From Mercurialis annua (taxonomy: Eukaryota > Streptophyta > Magnoliopsida > Malpighiales > Euphorbiaceae), in contig NC_065576.1 of the NCBI RefSeq assembly GCF_937616625.2, forward strand, positions 4,652,501-4,716,500: a stretch of 64,000 nt of DNA. Reading direction: 5' to 3'. The notes beneath the pieces were generated by a model. That model made no database searches. It saw nothing but the letters and a program-made list of their open reading frames with translations, and was not told the DNA's origin. Shown here piece after piece: positions 1 through 11,852 of the stretch; position 1 is the first letter of the stretch, and the number at the start of each line of letters is the position of its first letter. The translations under genes and the position numbers were made by a program.

Positions 1-663
1 AAAATTAAGGAAATACCAACTGATTATCAACACAAAATCAACATAAAATCAACAACACTGTAATATTATAATATTTCAGCAATCAACCATCATTAATAAA
101 TCGAACTGCAGAATAAAAAACACAGAAATACAACCAAACACAAAAAAATGCAGAAATAACAAAAATTTATTCCATATAACCATAAATTTATATTACATAA
201 CATGAAATTAGCATTATATTCTTAAAATATAATCTCTATACATGTTTAATGGTGAAAAAACAGTAAAAAAATTGTAGATCTAAAAATAAAAAAGAAGAAG
301 AAGAAGAACAATTAATAAATTATAGATCTGAAATCAAATAGATGACGACGATGAGCCGAGGAGATGATGGCGTTGACGAAGATGATGATGAGAACGATGA
401 CGGAGGAGCGGAGAAACAGAGGACGGCTCAGCGGAAGACGGTGAACGGTAAAAAAAGAAAGGAATAACTGAGAGGAAGAGAGAATTGAATGATGAGGAGA
501 GAGAAAATAAATGAAATTATGATTTGTATGCTGTTAGGGTTTAATATATAGAGTCCGTATAAAAGTTATAATTCAATCCGCACATGGTAGTTTAGAAAAT
601 CCAAACCTGCACCCGTATAAAAGTTATAAAGTGGGCAATGTAGGTTATTTGTGTAAAAAGCCC
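1..663. mobile_element. MULE terminal arm (second copy of the 46673-57451 element family)
   Basis: This stretch is nearly collinear with 56775-57451, the right arm of the large MULE, in the same orientation. It ends with the same terminus, whose outer end reads GGGCTTTTTACACAAATAAC on the minus strand. The next nine bases (664-672, atatttttt) would be one target-site copy; the other lies outside the window. The CYP81 paralogue has an uninterrupted sequence at about 14010-14020, which agrees with an insertion here. The acidic ORF-like stretch at 343-510 has a counterpart in the other copy and is terminal-repeat sequence, not a recognised gene. Confidence 0.8.
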
Positions 664-865
664 ATATTTTTTCTATGATAACCAATATGCTAATTACAAA
701 TACTAACTAATCTATAACCTTATAACCATTTAACACATTTTAAACTTTCAGTATTAAAATAAAATTGGAGGCAAAAGTTCGGTAACATAAGGGCTAATTA
801 GTGACCCGTATTACATAGATAAGAAGACGATAAACATCATAATAAGTACTTAAATCTTAAACTTA

Positions 866-3800
866 TCAAGAGAGAATGTTCATGATTGGACGTGCTTTGC
901 ACATAGCCTCTAATGGTTCAACTTTTGGCATAGTGGTTCTTTTACCTTCTAACATGTCAATTTCTTCCTCACACACTCTTTCCCATTTAAAGCATTGAAT
1001 CAACGAACCCAACGCCAAACCCACCACTCTTTGAGCTAACCCAGCCTCCGGACACGATCTTCTACCCAAACCATATGGCATCAGTCTATATTTGCCAGGT
1101 CAGCTTCTCCACTGTCAAATCTCCCAGGTTTAAAACTAGTAGCATCATCCCATAGTGTTGGATTTCTATGGATGGCCTATGCATTAACCAATAGCATTGT
1201 GCCACGCGGCACGTCGTATCCTCCAACTCTACAATCATCTGATGACATGTGGGGGACTAAGAGTGGAGCTGCTGGATAGAGCCTTAATGTTTCAGAAATG
1301 ATGCTTTGAAGATAAGGTAATTTAGAAAAATGAGATTCATCTAGTAAACATTCTTCCCCAACTTGTTTATCTATTTCATCTCTAGCCTTTTTTAATATGG
1401 TTGGATGGTTTAGCAGGTTTGACATTGCCCATTCTATTGTTACGGATGTTGTATCAGTTCCGGCAAATATTATAATCTGTACAAATAGTAACTACAATTA
1501 GGTATCAAGATAATCTGTTCAAGAAGATATATATTCTTAGTACATAGTAGATAAAACCATAAATATCTATTGTCCTTTTTCTTTGTTTGCCAAGGATCGA
1601 CATATGGAACTTTAAAGCATTACAAATTAGTTATTGTACTATGTTTTTTAGTATTTCGGGCACATTTCTAATAAAATCTAACTAATTTATGTTTATGTGG
1701 CAACTTTTTTGTGCTTAATTTCTTTTTTCATCTTCATATTAGTCACATAAACAAATAAGAAATATTTCAAATATCTCTACCATGTGAATGTTTTTTTTTT
1801 TTCAAATTTAAAATTTCAGAATGAAATTTGATTATTGTATACATATACGTTGTCTAGATTTTTAAAAACTTGCCGGAATCATTAAAAGTATAGTACGGTA
1901 ATTAATTTATAATATTTTGAAATTTAATTTCTAAACTGTAAATAGGAGAAAATATGGTAACTTTCAAAATCAATTATCCAAAAAATATATATGAGAGATT
2001 TTTCACCTTTAAAATCTATATAGCCTAAAGTCAAAGCTTATGAATCAACAAAAATTTGACGGAAACATTTTTCATCTGATCGGCCAGAAGTAATTGCAGC
2101 AAAGCAGGATTATAAATTAATCAATTAAAGCCATTAATTAGCTGGCGAAAAGAAGGCAAGACATAAAAGCTTGAACTAGGGTTTGCCATCATCTCTAATA
2201 CACATCCGCTCATTTAACGTTTACGTGGGAATAAATTCAAGAATTTTATAACGTTGAGATTATTTTCCACAGTTTATTTAATTTAAATGAATTTCACAGT
2301 TTTTATGAAATTCAATTGAATTTTTATTAGATACGTGTTTAATTTAAATAACTTTTTATAATTTAAATTTGCATTTACACTCGAAATACAATATTTATTT
2401 TATTTTATTTTTAAAACTAAATTCATATTTAAAATTTAAAAAACCAAAACCAAATTATATACTAAAATTCATCCAAATAGACTCTAAAATCCAATTTGAA
2501 TAGCGATAGTTTTTAAATTCGAATTTAGATTTGAGATGAATGATTTGTTTGGATTATAAAATTTATTAAATTTGGATTTGACTAAAATTTAAGCCAATTT
2601 TTATACAATCAAATTTACAGATTTGAAAGCATTGTCTATATATTTTAAGTTGTTTTTTTTTTCTTATGAGTACCTCATTATATATATTATTTTAAAATTT
2701 AGCTGGTTCAGTTAGTTGTATCAAGAATTGATATATGACCTGGCTCTAGAGAAAAAATTAAAAAAATTTATATATATCAATTTTGACCGGTCTGATCAAA
2801 ATTATAATAATTATATCAATTTTTGACACATGTTTAAGTTTTAATGTAAACCGAACCGAAATAACAAAGCCAAAAGCTAACTTAAGCATAAATTTGATTT
2901 GTTTTAAAAAAATTAAATGTTGAGATGTTAAATTTATTTTCATACAAAAAAAAATAGTTCGAATTTGGTTTTTAAATATACGAAAAAATTTGCTTCATTT
3001 CGGTTCAATTTGAAATTATACAATAATTATTTTTTGTTTGGTTCAAAAAAGTTGACTAAGCCGACGAGATAGCTTTGATTTGATAGATTAACTTTTTGAA
3101 AAATAAAAAATTTGGTTTGGTTTGATTATGAAAAAAATGAAAATTTCTGATTAGGTTGAATTTGATTTAATAAAACAAATTGTTTTTATTTTTAACATAA
3201 TCTTATTTTAGTCAAGTTCTAATATAAACTGAATTGAAAATAGCCAAATATTAGATTTTATGTCATCTCTCTAAACTCTCTTTCTTTTAAGAAACCTTAG
3301 TCGCAACAAGAATGAGGTGATTTTGGCTATTTTTTGGTTCAGAATCACCTCCTCACCTTCTCGCTTTTCGTTCAAATCTCGTATTTAATTTATTTTGCAT
3401 TAATAATCACAGATCTGAGATCTGTTGGTATTTTTCTTTCTTCCTTTATGGATGTTATGTCTTCCTTTGTGGAGTTTTGGCTCTTACCCTTTATGGGTTT
3501 TACTATTTCCTTGATGGAATTATCAACGGAGTGTAGATCTGAAGTGTTATCAGTAAAAATCTTATTTTTAATATTCTCTCAATCAGACTCATTCAAAGAC
3601 CAAAGAGTCGATTTATAGTTTAAAATAACCTTCGAGTGGAACGACCGGATCGCCGAGTTGCATATTCAAAGAGCTCCGTCAATGCGATTGAAGAAATTAT
3701 ATATGATTTTCTGTTATTTTATTGAAATTCTATTATTATACTTCTTGAATGTATTGATTTATTTAATATTTAATCAAGTTGTATTTTTATTTCTCTATTA

Positions 3801-5652
3801 ATGAAAGTTTCATTATTCTCAAAAAAAGAAAATTGAAAATAGCCGGATAAAAAACTAACCCAATCGATTGATTTAGTTTGGTTTAAAACATTTAATTCTT
3901 TAAAATGTTAATTCATTTCGATTTTGAAAAAAAATATTACTTCGATTGGATTCAATTCTAAAACAAATACAAAAATTTGGTAAGCTTCATGGTAATTATA
4001 TTTAAAATCAAAATTTTTATAAAATAAAATGAAATTTTTTAATTTATATTTTGAATTTTGAATTAATTTTGAATTAAATTTTATAGAAGATTTCATATTT
4101 CTTTTGGTTATCCAAATAATAAATTTGATGATTTTAAATGTAAGTCAATTTTTCTCAAATTTTGCAATTCATATAAATTGACTGACGTCAATTTTAAAAT
4201 TATTTTTATAAGTTTTCAATAGCAAAACTAATTTTGCTGTAATTTTGTTTTTGATAAAAGGAGGAGAGCTTGTGAGAGAAATTGACCACACAACCTAATT
4301 AAATGTTGTCCAGCATTTATTTCATTTGCGTTATAACTCATTGATAATATTTACCCATTAAAATATTTTTTGTAGTGATTACAGATATTTTGGAACCTTT
4401 TCTTTTACAAAAATATAAATAAAATTATATAAAATTTAAATAAAATGGGTAATCTATAAGATCATTATATATTACTTTGTTACAAAAAAGTTACTGAACT
4501 TAGCATTTTGATTATAATGAGAGGTTACCCGTATAAAACTCACAGTTTTCACACTTTAAACACACTGTTTTTGCTTACGAGGTAAGCCATAATTTCAAAA
4601 AGGTTTAATCCACTGACCATTTTGTAATTCACGATAAGTTTAGTAATCATTTTATATCAAAATTGAACTGAATCCGCCCTAATAACCTCCACTTGCAACA
4701 AAAGATATATCTTAGTGACCTTTTGATAACAAAATGAAACATAGTGATATTTCTATAACTGCTGGTAATCCAGTGAGTCAGAATGTTTAATATTCATAAA
4801 GTGGCAGAGTACGTAAACTAACCTGAATCAGCCCTTTAATAATTTCATCAGTATAATACTCAGGTTCTGTTTCTTGCAAAGAAAGAAGATGATCAATCAT
4901 AGTATTATTCATACTCTCTGAATTCACTTTCTTTCTTCTATGTTCATCAATCAGTCCTTGAAAGAAGTCATCATTCCTTTTAGCAAATCTAATCAAAGTC
5001 CTTTTGAACTTACCACCATCCAACCAATTCAAAATTGGCAAAAAATCTCCTGGATTTGTTACTCCTCCATACGACGCAGTTTCCTTTAATATCTGCGTAA
5101 ACTGTCTCGCCTCTTCTTCGTCACTCACATCATCTCCATAATATCTCTTCCCTGCAATCATTCCTATTGTTATGTTAAATGCTAGCTCTCGAAACTTTGA
5201 TGTTAGCTCTACCTTGGAAAAACCCTGGAGTGAGTTACGAGTTAGGTTAACCATTAGTCTCTTAATTTCGTCTTTTCGAATGCTTGCGAGTTTATAAAGA
5301 CGATGAGTGAAGAACATTTCGATAGTGCAGATGCGACGGAGGTTGCACCAGTGGTCACCGTAGGGTGCTTGAACTACAGTAGTATAGTTATAAGATATGT
5401 ATTTGCCAAAAAGGAACCTCGAACGATTAGCGAAAATGATGTCGTTTCTTGTGAAGCATTCTTCTGCTGCAGAGGATGACGAAACTACAACTACGGGAAG
5501 AGAACCTAACCGGAGGAAGATGATCGGGCCGTGTTTATGGAAAAGGTGGTAAAGAGTTCTATGCATCGGAGGTTTATACGGCGTAATTTTGATTGGTAGA
5601 AGTTTAAAGTTAGAAAGAGTAGAACTAGAATAGAAAGGAAAACGTACAACAT
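866..5652 (-). pseudogene. CYP81 cytochrome P450 pseudogene (CYP81-A)
   Basis: Minus-strand two-exon P450 remnant: exon 1 5652-4823, exon 2 1476-866. Donor (after CTGATTCAG) and acceptor match the intact paralogue at 14194-19673. Family marks remain: an N-terminal hydrophobic anchor, AGTDTT (I helix), ETLR (K helix) and RRSCP around the haem cysteine. Lesions by comparison with copy B: a 55-bp deletion near codon 28, between short AAACC(T) repeats, removes the proline hinge and shifts the frame; TGG to TAG at 1177-1179; a 2-bp insertion near 1090 shifts the frame just before the haem loop. PERF has become PGRF, the glycine after the haem Cys-Pro is Glu, and the C-helix WRNLRR is WCNLRR. An ATG at 5566 could start a 259-aa piece without anchor or haem site, so a functional P450 is very unlikely. 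The intron also carries a retroposon (3246-3830). Confidence 0.92.
3246..3830 (+). mobile_element. Poly(A) retroposon in the CYP81-A intron
   Basis: A 585-bp insertion ending in a short A-run, flanked by a perfect 14-bp direct repeat (aattgaaaatagcc at 3232-3245 and 3831-3844). The intact paralogue has the unoccupied site near 17788. Poly(A) plus a 14-bp duplication indicates target-primed reverse transcription by LINE machinery. The 3' end (a 'taatgaaagtttcatt' type tail before the A-run) resembles plant L1 3' ends. A 94-aa ORF inside it (3334-3618) is not recognised. It may be an internally deleted LINE or a retrocopied transcript. Confidence 0.75.
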
Positions 5653-5708
5653 TTTCTTGATTATTATTGATTTATTAGTGATGGGGTGGATAGATGAGGA
5701 ATATAGAG

Positions 5709-5716
5709 TTTATATA
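5709..5716 (-). promoter_or_regulatory. Likely TATA box of CYP81-A
   Basis: Reads TATATAAA on the minus strand, about 57 bp upstream of the original ATG (5650-5652). Copy B has TATTTAAA at the matching place (19730-19737), and the third CYP81 gene has TATATAA at a similar distance. Confidence 0.55.
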
Positions 5717-5939
5717 GATATAGAGTTTAAAATTATTTTTACAATGTTATTTAATTTTTTCCATAAGTGTTTTTCGTTTTTATATAAAAGAAGAATTATT
5801 AATTAGAATATGAATATAAATGTAATAAAACTTTGATATTAATTAATAATTTTACAAGTTCAATATGTTCATCAATCATTATATTATATCTGCTCCTAAA
5901 TATATAAATTCAAAATCAAGATCTTTAATATTTTTATAA

Positions 5940-6316
5940 GGCTTAATCACCCAAAAAAACCCCACCTTTTAGCCCCTTTTTAAATGCACCCTGATGTTGC
6001 AATTTTGCCAGCTGCACCCTAATTCGCACCTTTAGTTTTCAATTCCACCCTAAAGTACTAAATTAATCTCTTCTCCATTTGGAAAAGGTTAAAATAAGTC
6101 ATCCATTTTTAACTTTTTGTGTGAAAAACAGTTCAAACGAGTACTTTATAAGGGTTTTTATGAATTTTTCCCGAGTGAAAAAGAGTCCAATTCGATTTTG
6201 AGGGTGAAATTGAAACCCAAAGGTGCGAATTAGGGTGCACCTGACAAAATTGCAACGTCAGAATGCAATTAAAAAGGGGCTAAAAGGTAGGGTTTTTTTT
6301 TTTTTATGATTAAGCC
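5940..6316. mobile_element. MULE-type MITE, 377 bp
   Basis: Termini GGCTTAATCA and TGATTAAGCC begin long inverted repeats (cccacctttta.. against ..aaaggtaggg). Flanks 5931-5939 and 6317-6325 match at 7 of 9 positions, an aged 9-bp duplication. Copy B of the tandem duplication lacks it, with an unoccupied site near 19945. No coding capacity. Confidence 0.85.
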
Positions 6317-6688
6317 TTTATATATTGATTTACTTTTTTTTAAGATATGCATATATATAAAATGCACAACTAGGATAAAATTAATGTATTATTTATCTAT
6401 GAAAGTTATTCATAAATTTATGAAATATACGTATTTTCTCAACTTAATCATAAACTTTAAAAAGTGTCAATAAATATTGACGATAGGAGTGTTTATCTCA
6501 TATAATCATTATGTCATGTTTTTTTACAAGAAGCTAATAGTGAATATTTTAATTTTTTTTATCAAAAAACATTTCATATAGCTACCGCATTATTAGTTGT
6601 TGCACGATAGACATAGCCCAACAGCTGTATGTATAATTTTTCCTCCGGTAAATACTCATTTAACAAATCTAATGTGGTGTTCCTTTTT

Positions 6689-7037
6689 GGCTTAATGGAA
6701 AAAAAACTCAAACCTTTTTAACTTGTTGCAATTTAAACCAAACCTTTTAATTTTTGTAATAATAGTCAAATTGCATTTTTTTTATTATAATAGTCAAATT
6801 GTATTTTTTATGTGAAATTTTTTGAGTTTCTTTTGTCACTTTTTGTGACTTTTAGTATATTATTATACAATAAAAATAATAATGGTCTAATATTTTAATT
6901 GAAAACAACAAGTCCGACCATCAATTTGGCTATTATTACAACAACAAAATGCAATTTAGTTAGTATTTGAAAAATTTAAAGGTTTGATTTAAATTATAAC
7001 AAGTCGTAAAGATTTGATTTTTTTTTTATCTTAAGCC
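6689..7037. mobile_element. MULE-type MITE, 349 bp
   Basis: Long inverted repeats start GGCTTAATGG and end CTTAAGCC. A perfect 9-bp target duplication, ttccttttt, lies at 6680-6688 and 7038-7046. The paralogue near 20300 has a single copy of the target (ctccttttc). A one-ended relative lies at 24450-24579. Non-coding. Confidence 0.92.
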
Positions 7038-7169
7038 TTCCTTTTTTATGACTAAATGTCTACGTGCCATCACATTAAGGACTTATGTGATATATAATTC
7101 TAACTTACTAAAAAAGGTAATAAAAAGTGTTGTCTTATTATATGTTTTTTTTGTTATATGCTTAATCTA

Positions 7170-8175
7170 GGCTAATAATCACCCATGGCCCCTCAATTTT
7201 TGGGGGACGGGCGCTAAACCCCCCGATGTTTAAAAACGGGCGCTAAACCCCCTAATCTTTGTGTCGGCGCTCACCATGGCCCTTTTGGACGAAAATACCC
7301 TTCGTGCCGTCTTTTATTTGGCGGCTGTCTTTAAAAAAAAAATTGACTGACACCATGTGTCAGTTGACACGTCATCAATAGACAAAAAAAAAATACCCAA
7401 AACACCCCTAAATATAATATCTGATAAAAAAAAAACTCAACCCAAAATCCAACCACCTGTTCTAACCCAAACCACCCCAACCCAACCACCTCCGCCACAT
7501 CACTGCCGGAAAATTTTCCGGTCATCTTCTCCAAGTGAAAGATGACCGGAAAAAATTTTCCGGTCATCCGGGAACAGATCCAGGCAAGGATCTGTTCCAA
7601 GAACAGCAACAAGGATCTGTTATTGGAACAGATCCCCGACTGGGATCTGTTAACAGATCCGGCAAGGATCTGTTCCAAGAACAGATCCTTGCTTAGGGAT
7701 GACCGGAAATTTTTTCCGGTCATCTTCCGCTTGGAGAAGATGATCGGAAAATTTTTCCGGTCATCTTCCGCTCGGAGAAGATGACCGAAAAAAATTTCCG
7801 GCAGTGGTAGGGTGGCGGCGGTGGTTAGGTGGGAGTGCTGGTTGGGTTGGTTGTTGTGGTTAATCAAATGGTTAGATTAGATTGGGTTGGTTTGTTTCTT
7901 TTTTGTCTTTTTCTAAATTAAAGTAAGGGTATTTTGGGTGTTTGAAATTTTTAAAGTATATTTCTGACGTGTCAGATGATATGGCAGTGTCAGTTTTTTT
8001 TAAGACTGAGAATTGACTGAAAAAACAGCGCCAGGGGTATTTTCGTCATATTTGGAGCTTAGGGGGTTTTGTGAGCGCCGACACAAAACTTAGGGGGTTT
8101 AGCGCCCGTTTTTAAACATCAGGGGGTTTAGCGCCCGTACCCCTAAAGTTGAGGGTCCATGGGTGATTATTAGCC
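7170..8175. mobile_element. MULE-type non-autonomous element with hairpin-rich core, 1006 bp
   Basis: Inverted repeats of about 120 bp start GGCTAATAATCACCCATGG and contain the phrase 'gggcgctaaacccc' twice per arm. A perfect 9-bp duplication, cttaatcta, lies at 7161-7169 and 8176-8184. The empty site in the paralogue (cttaatcca) is near 20424. The core (7500-7800) is GC-rich and built of short inverted repeats: several copies of ccggaaaa/ttttccgg plus gatgaccgg, and of gatctgttcc/ggaacagatc. ORFs on both strands here follow from the palindromes and are not genes. Confidence 0.92.
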
Positions 8176-8221
8176 CTTAATCTATCTTCAGGTTTTGTAT
8201 TTTTGTACTTTTCTTTTACTT

Positions 8222-8930
8222 TTTTTTTTTTTTAGAATTCCTCAAACTTCATTAATCAAATATGAAAAAGTTACATTTGTAAGAAATTCGGGGAAATTCA
8301 AAAATTAAAATCGATGACCTGACATGGAACAGACATATGCTGTCTGATTTGCAGATTCACTTACGAAAATAAAAAATAAATTATCTAACTGTTTCGATAA
8401 TAAAGTGCCGTCTTCACTCAATCTTCACCATCACCTGCAAACTGATTTATGAAATCAGAATTTACAGCTGTGACATCGCATACAACCAACACATGAACAC
8501 CCTTCGTAAAAAAGGGACAACAACCTTTTACATAAAAAGGACAACAAACCCTTCATATGGAAAGGACAAAATAAAATTTCCAAAACAAAATACAATACTA
8601 AAACAATAAAGAAAGTATTATAGCCCATGAACGATTTCATCTTTGTTGTTGAAAGATTTCCAATCTATCTTCGATTTTTGATTTATGAAAATTTGAATTG
8701 GATTTGCGCTTCGTCGATAAATGTTAATCCCTCAAAAAAATGAATTTTTTTTGGCTATTTATTATACTATATGAAATTAAAATAACATAAAAGAAAAGAT
8801 GGCTACCGTCAACGGCGTTACCTAAACCATTGACGGCAGCCGAAGAAGAATCGAATAAAGAACTATAGACGACTAGGGTTTTTTCAGAAGAAAAAAAAAG
8901 GAGAGAAGAGAGGTTAGGGTTTGCGGTGGT
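8222..8930 (-). pseudogene. Retrocopy of a polyadenylated RNA (processed pseudogene or ncRNA retrocopy)
   Basis: On the minus strand this reads as a full transcript. It begins with pyrimidine-rich 'accctaacctctcttctctcc'-like leader sequence and ends in an A-tract (T-run 8221-8233). It is flanked by a 15-16-bp direct repeat, tacttttcttttactt, at 8206-8221 and 8931-8946. The paralogous site near 20440-20470 is unoccupied. The longest ORF (8640-8455, 61 aa, hydrophobic then Cys-rich) is unlike anything I recognise. The source gene is not in the window, so whether the parent RNA is coding is open. Confidence 0.8.
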
Positions 8931-9395
8931 TACTTTTCTTTTACTTAATCTCTAGTCTATTTTACTTTTTTAGTTTTTTTTAGGGAAATTTTACTTTTTT
9001 AGTTAGTTCTTATACTTTTCACTTTTTATTTACTTGATCTCTTTACAATTAAACTTTGCAGTGATTTGGTCCTTTAAAAGTGGATTAGGGATGAAATAAA
9101 ACACAAAATGAAAGTTTAAAAAGATTAAGTAAATACTTTCTTTTATCTGTACATGAACTAAATAAAAAAAACAGAAGTATAAAAACTAAGAAAATTAAAA
9201 AAAAGTAAAGGAAATAACTAAAGTAAAAAAATATTTAGGGATCAAGTAATAAAAAAAATTAAAAATACAGAAACCTAAGGATAAGTTATACTTTTGTTAT
9301 ATCCAATACTTTATAGTATATTTAAAAAATTAAGTTAAACTGAAAAAAGCTTATATGTGGAATGTTTTAGTTAAAATAAAACATTTAAAATAACA

Positions 9396-10956
9396 TCTAT
9401 ATATATATAGTATAAAAGTGAACCGTTTGGGTTCACTTACTGTTTTGCCCTTCACTGTTTCATTAACATCAGAAATACCAATGAATCAATATGCCTTTCT
9501 TTGCCCTTTTTTGTAAATTGATATCATATCTGATATAAGAGGGCATGTTTTATCTATTAATTTACACAAAAACCAATCCAAAATTGATAATTTTTTATTT
9601 TGTCATTTTAGTATGGTCACTGTTTTTCAAATGCCCTTCTTTTTTACTTTAATTACAAGACAAATTTCAATAAATCTAGATCTTTTAGTGTCTCTTTTAG
9701 TAAAATCTCACTAATATTGTTATAAAATGCCATGTTTGGCTTTTAATTTACAAAACAGTCAAAGATTCTGTAGGTTCAATGTCCATCCATAAAAATCTTA
9801 TGAATTCATAAAACTTTTTTTAATATAGATTTTATTCATAACAAAATGGTGATTTACAAAAAAAAAACTATCTTTATTGATTTAAAGGATAAAATAATAA
9901 ATATAGCTCACGTAACTTTTAAATTTTTGTAAATTTATTTTAGAAATTTTTTTAGTTTATTTTAATTTATATGAAATAAGTTTTTTATTTATAAATTTAG
10001 TATGTAACTATAAAAAATTATATTAAAATTCACTTAAAAATAAAAAAAATACTCGCTCCGTCTCATTTTAGAAGTCTCATCTGTTTTTACAAAAATATTA
10101 AAAATTATCTTTATCTTTTCATATTTTGACTCTATTAATGATAGTGAAATTTTCTCTAGAGTTATTTTAAAATGACTAAAACAACGATGAAAGGAGAAAT
10201 TCAACAAAAAAATATTTCAAAAATAAAAATGAAATTTTTTAAATAAAACATTCCAAAATAAAATATGAGACTTTTTAAATAAGACAGAAGGAGTGCATAA
10301 TTGAATATGGCAGTTTTTTTTTTGAAACTAAAAAAAAAATTGTATTTATATTTATATATTAAAATAGTTATTTTTATTATAAAAATTTGTAGTGACTAGA
10401 ATATTAATTATTTGGATCATTTATCAAAATTCAAACAAATGCAATTTTATTTCTTTAAATGTCTAATTAGATACTAATTTATTCACATGATTACCACTAG
10501 TTATTTTAAAATAATTGTGCATCTATATATTTAGCTTAGCCTTTGTACTGAAGTCAAGCTTTATTCTTTTTGATAATATTGTTAATAAATTATTTTTAGA
10601 TGTGAACATGTAATTAAATGAATCATATATCATTTTTAAAAAATTAGCTATTCTTTTAATAATTGTATAATCTAACTAGCTATTATCTATATTTGCATAT
10701 TTATATTTTGGTAGTTAATCCCTCTCTAATACTGACTCTCAAAGACTGTAAAATTAATAATAATTTATTTTGATGGATCATGGTTGTTTTTATAAAAATA
10801 AAAATTATATTAGTATTATTACTAAAACAAACTAATTGTGTTATTATTATTTATAATGTTTTTAAATTTTTACACTAGACATTTATGTTTAAATTTAAAT
10901 TTGAATTTAAATTTAACTTGATTAGTCCTGAAGCAAAGCAAAAGTTTTTCTACTAG
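9396..10956 (+). mobile_element. Non-autonomous Helitron, 1561 bp
   Basis: Starts TCTATATATATATAG and ends CTACTAG. It sits exactly between A (9395) and T (10957) with no target duplication, which is the Helitron signature. The paralogue has the uninterrupted target at 20936/20937, so both ends are defined to the base. A 7-bp hairpin (GTGAACC gttt GGTTCAC) lies just inside the 5' end. A GC-rich 3' hairpin before CTAG is not obvious. No Rep/helicase coding is visible. Confidence 0.85.
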
Positions 10957-11843
10957 TTTATCTATAAAATTGGGACATAAATGGTGAATGGTATCGATGT
11001 TGATAACCATATTCTTTGAATATATTAAATTTATTATTTCTTCCATTCTAATTTACGTGTCAATTTTGTATTTTTACATATATTAATATCGCTTTACATG
11101 TTTCACACGTGACTCGTAGTATGACTCGTTAAACAATGATAATTATATTTATTGTAAATCAATTTAAATTCATATTTAATTAATAATTATTTCTACAATT
11201 TATAAATTATATTTAAGTATAAAATATCAAATAATAATTAAAATAGTAGTTTATTGGTAGTAGTTTATCTTAATTAGAATTATAGATAATTAAATATTTA
11301 ATTTAGTTTATTTTAATTAATACTATGTATATTTTTTAAAAAATAATATTATAAGTAGTTTAATTTAATTAGAACTCTAACTCTAATAATTATATTAATA
11401 ACTTTTTAATTAATAATATATTTTATAAAATATTAATGAAATTAATGTAGTCTCTCCCCTTATATGTACTTTTATTTATAATATATAGATTAAGAATATA
11501 TCAAAAATATTATAAAAAGAATTTTATTTTGAAAATATAATACATACATCATTAACTTTACTCATTAAGTTATATATATTAAATTTATTAAAATAAAAGT
11601 TAAAAAGAAAATAAGTGATAATAATAAAAAAGTAATATAATGGGACATTTTATTAGCTTTTATATCACACCGAACCATCCCGATCAAATTAAAGTATATA
11701 GCCATTAACCAGTAAAGTCTATGGAGTCATTAACGAGTTGATTGTTATCGGACTGGGTTTTATTAAAACAAATGTCCTTGTAGGGCTGGGTTATTTAAAA
11801 TAAATGTCCTTATAGGGCTAGGTCTTTTTTAAAATAGAAATCT
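10957..11843. repeat. Distal arm of tandem duplication copy A, non-coding
   Basis: AT-rich sequence resuming homology with copy B (20937-22230) after the Helitron. Shared landmarks are 'gggacataaatgg', the acgtgtttcacacgtgactcg motif at 11095 and the 'gtccttgtagggctgg' repeat at 11770-11820. No gene seen. Confidence 0.8.
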
Positions 11844-11852
11844 TTAAACAAA

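Larger units (their letters stand above)
664..11843. repeat. Tandem duplication, copy A (CYP81 pseudogene unit)
   Basis: Copy A of a large tandem duplication. It shares with 14015-22260 the CYP81 gene, its long intron, its upstream region and the distal stretch 10957-11843 (matching about 20937-22230). The spacing between equivalent stop codons (866 and 14194) is 13.3 kb. Copy A is longer upstream of the gene because it gained three MITEs, an RNA retrocopy and a Helitron that copy B lacks. The left border is hidden by the MULE at 1-663. Confidence 0.85.

Noticed and set aside
7331..7867. 178-aa and 80-aa ORFs on opposite strands
   Set aside because: They follow the palindromic core of the 7170-8175 element; composition mirrors the repeat and no family pattern is present.
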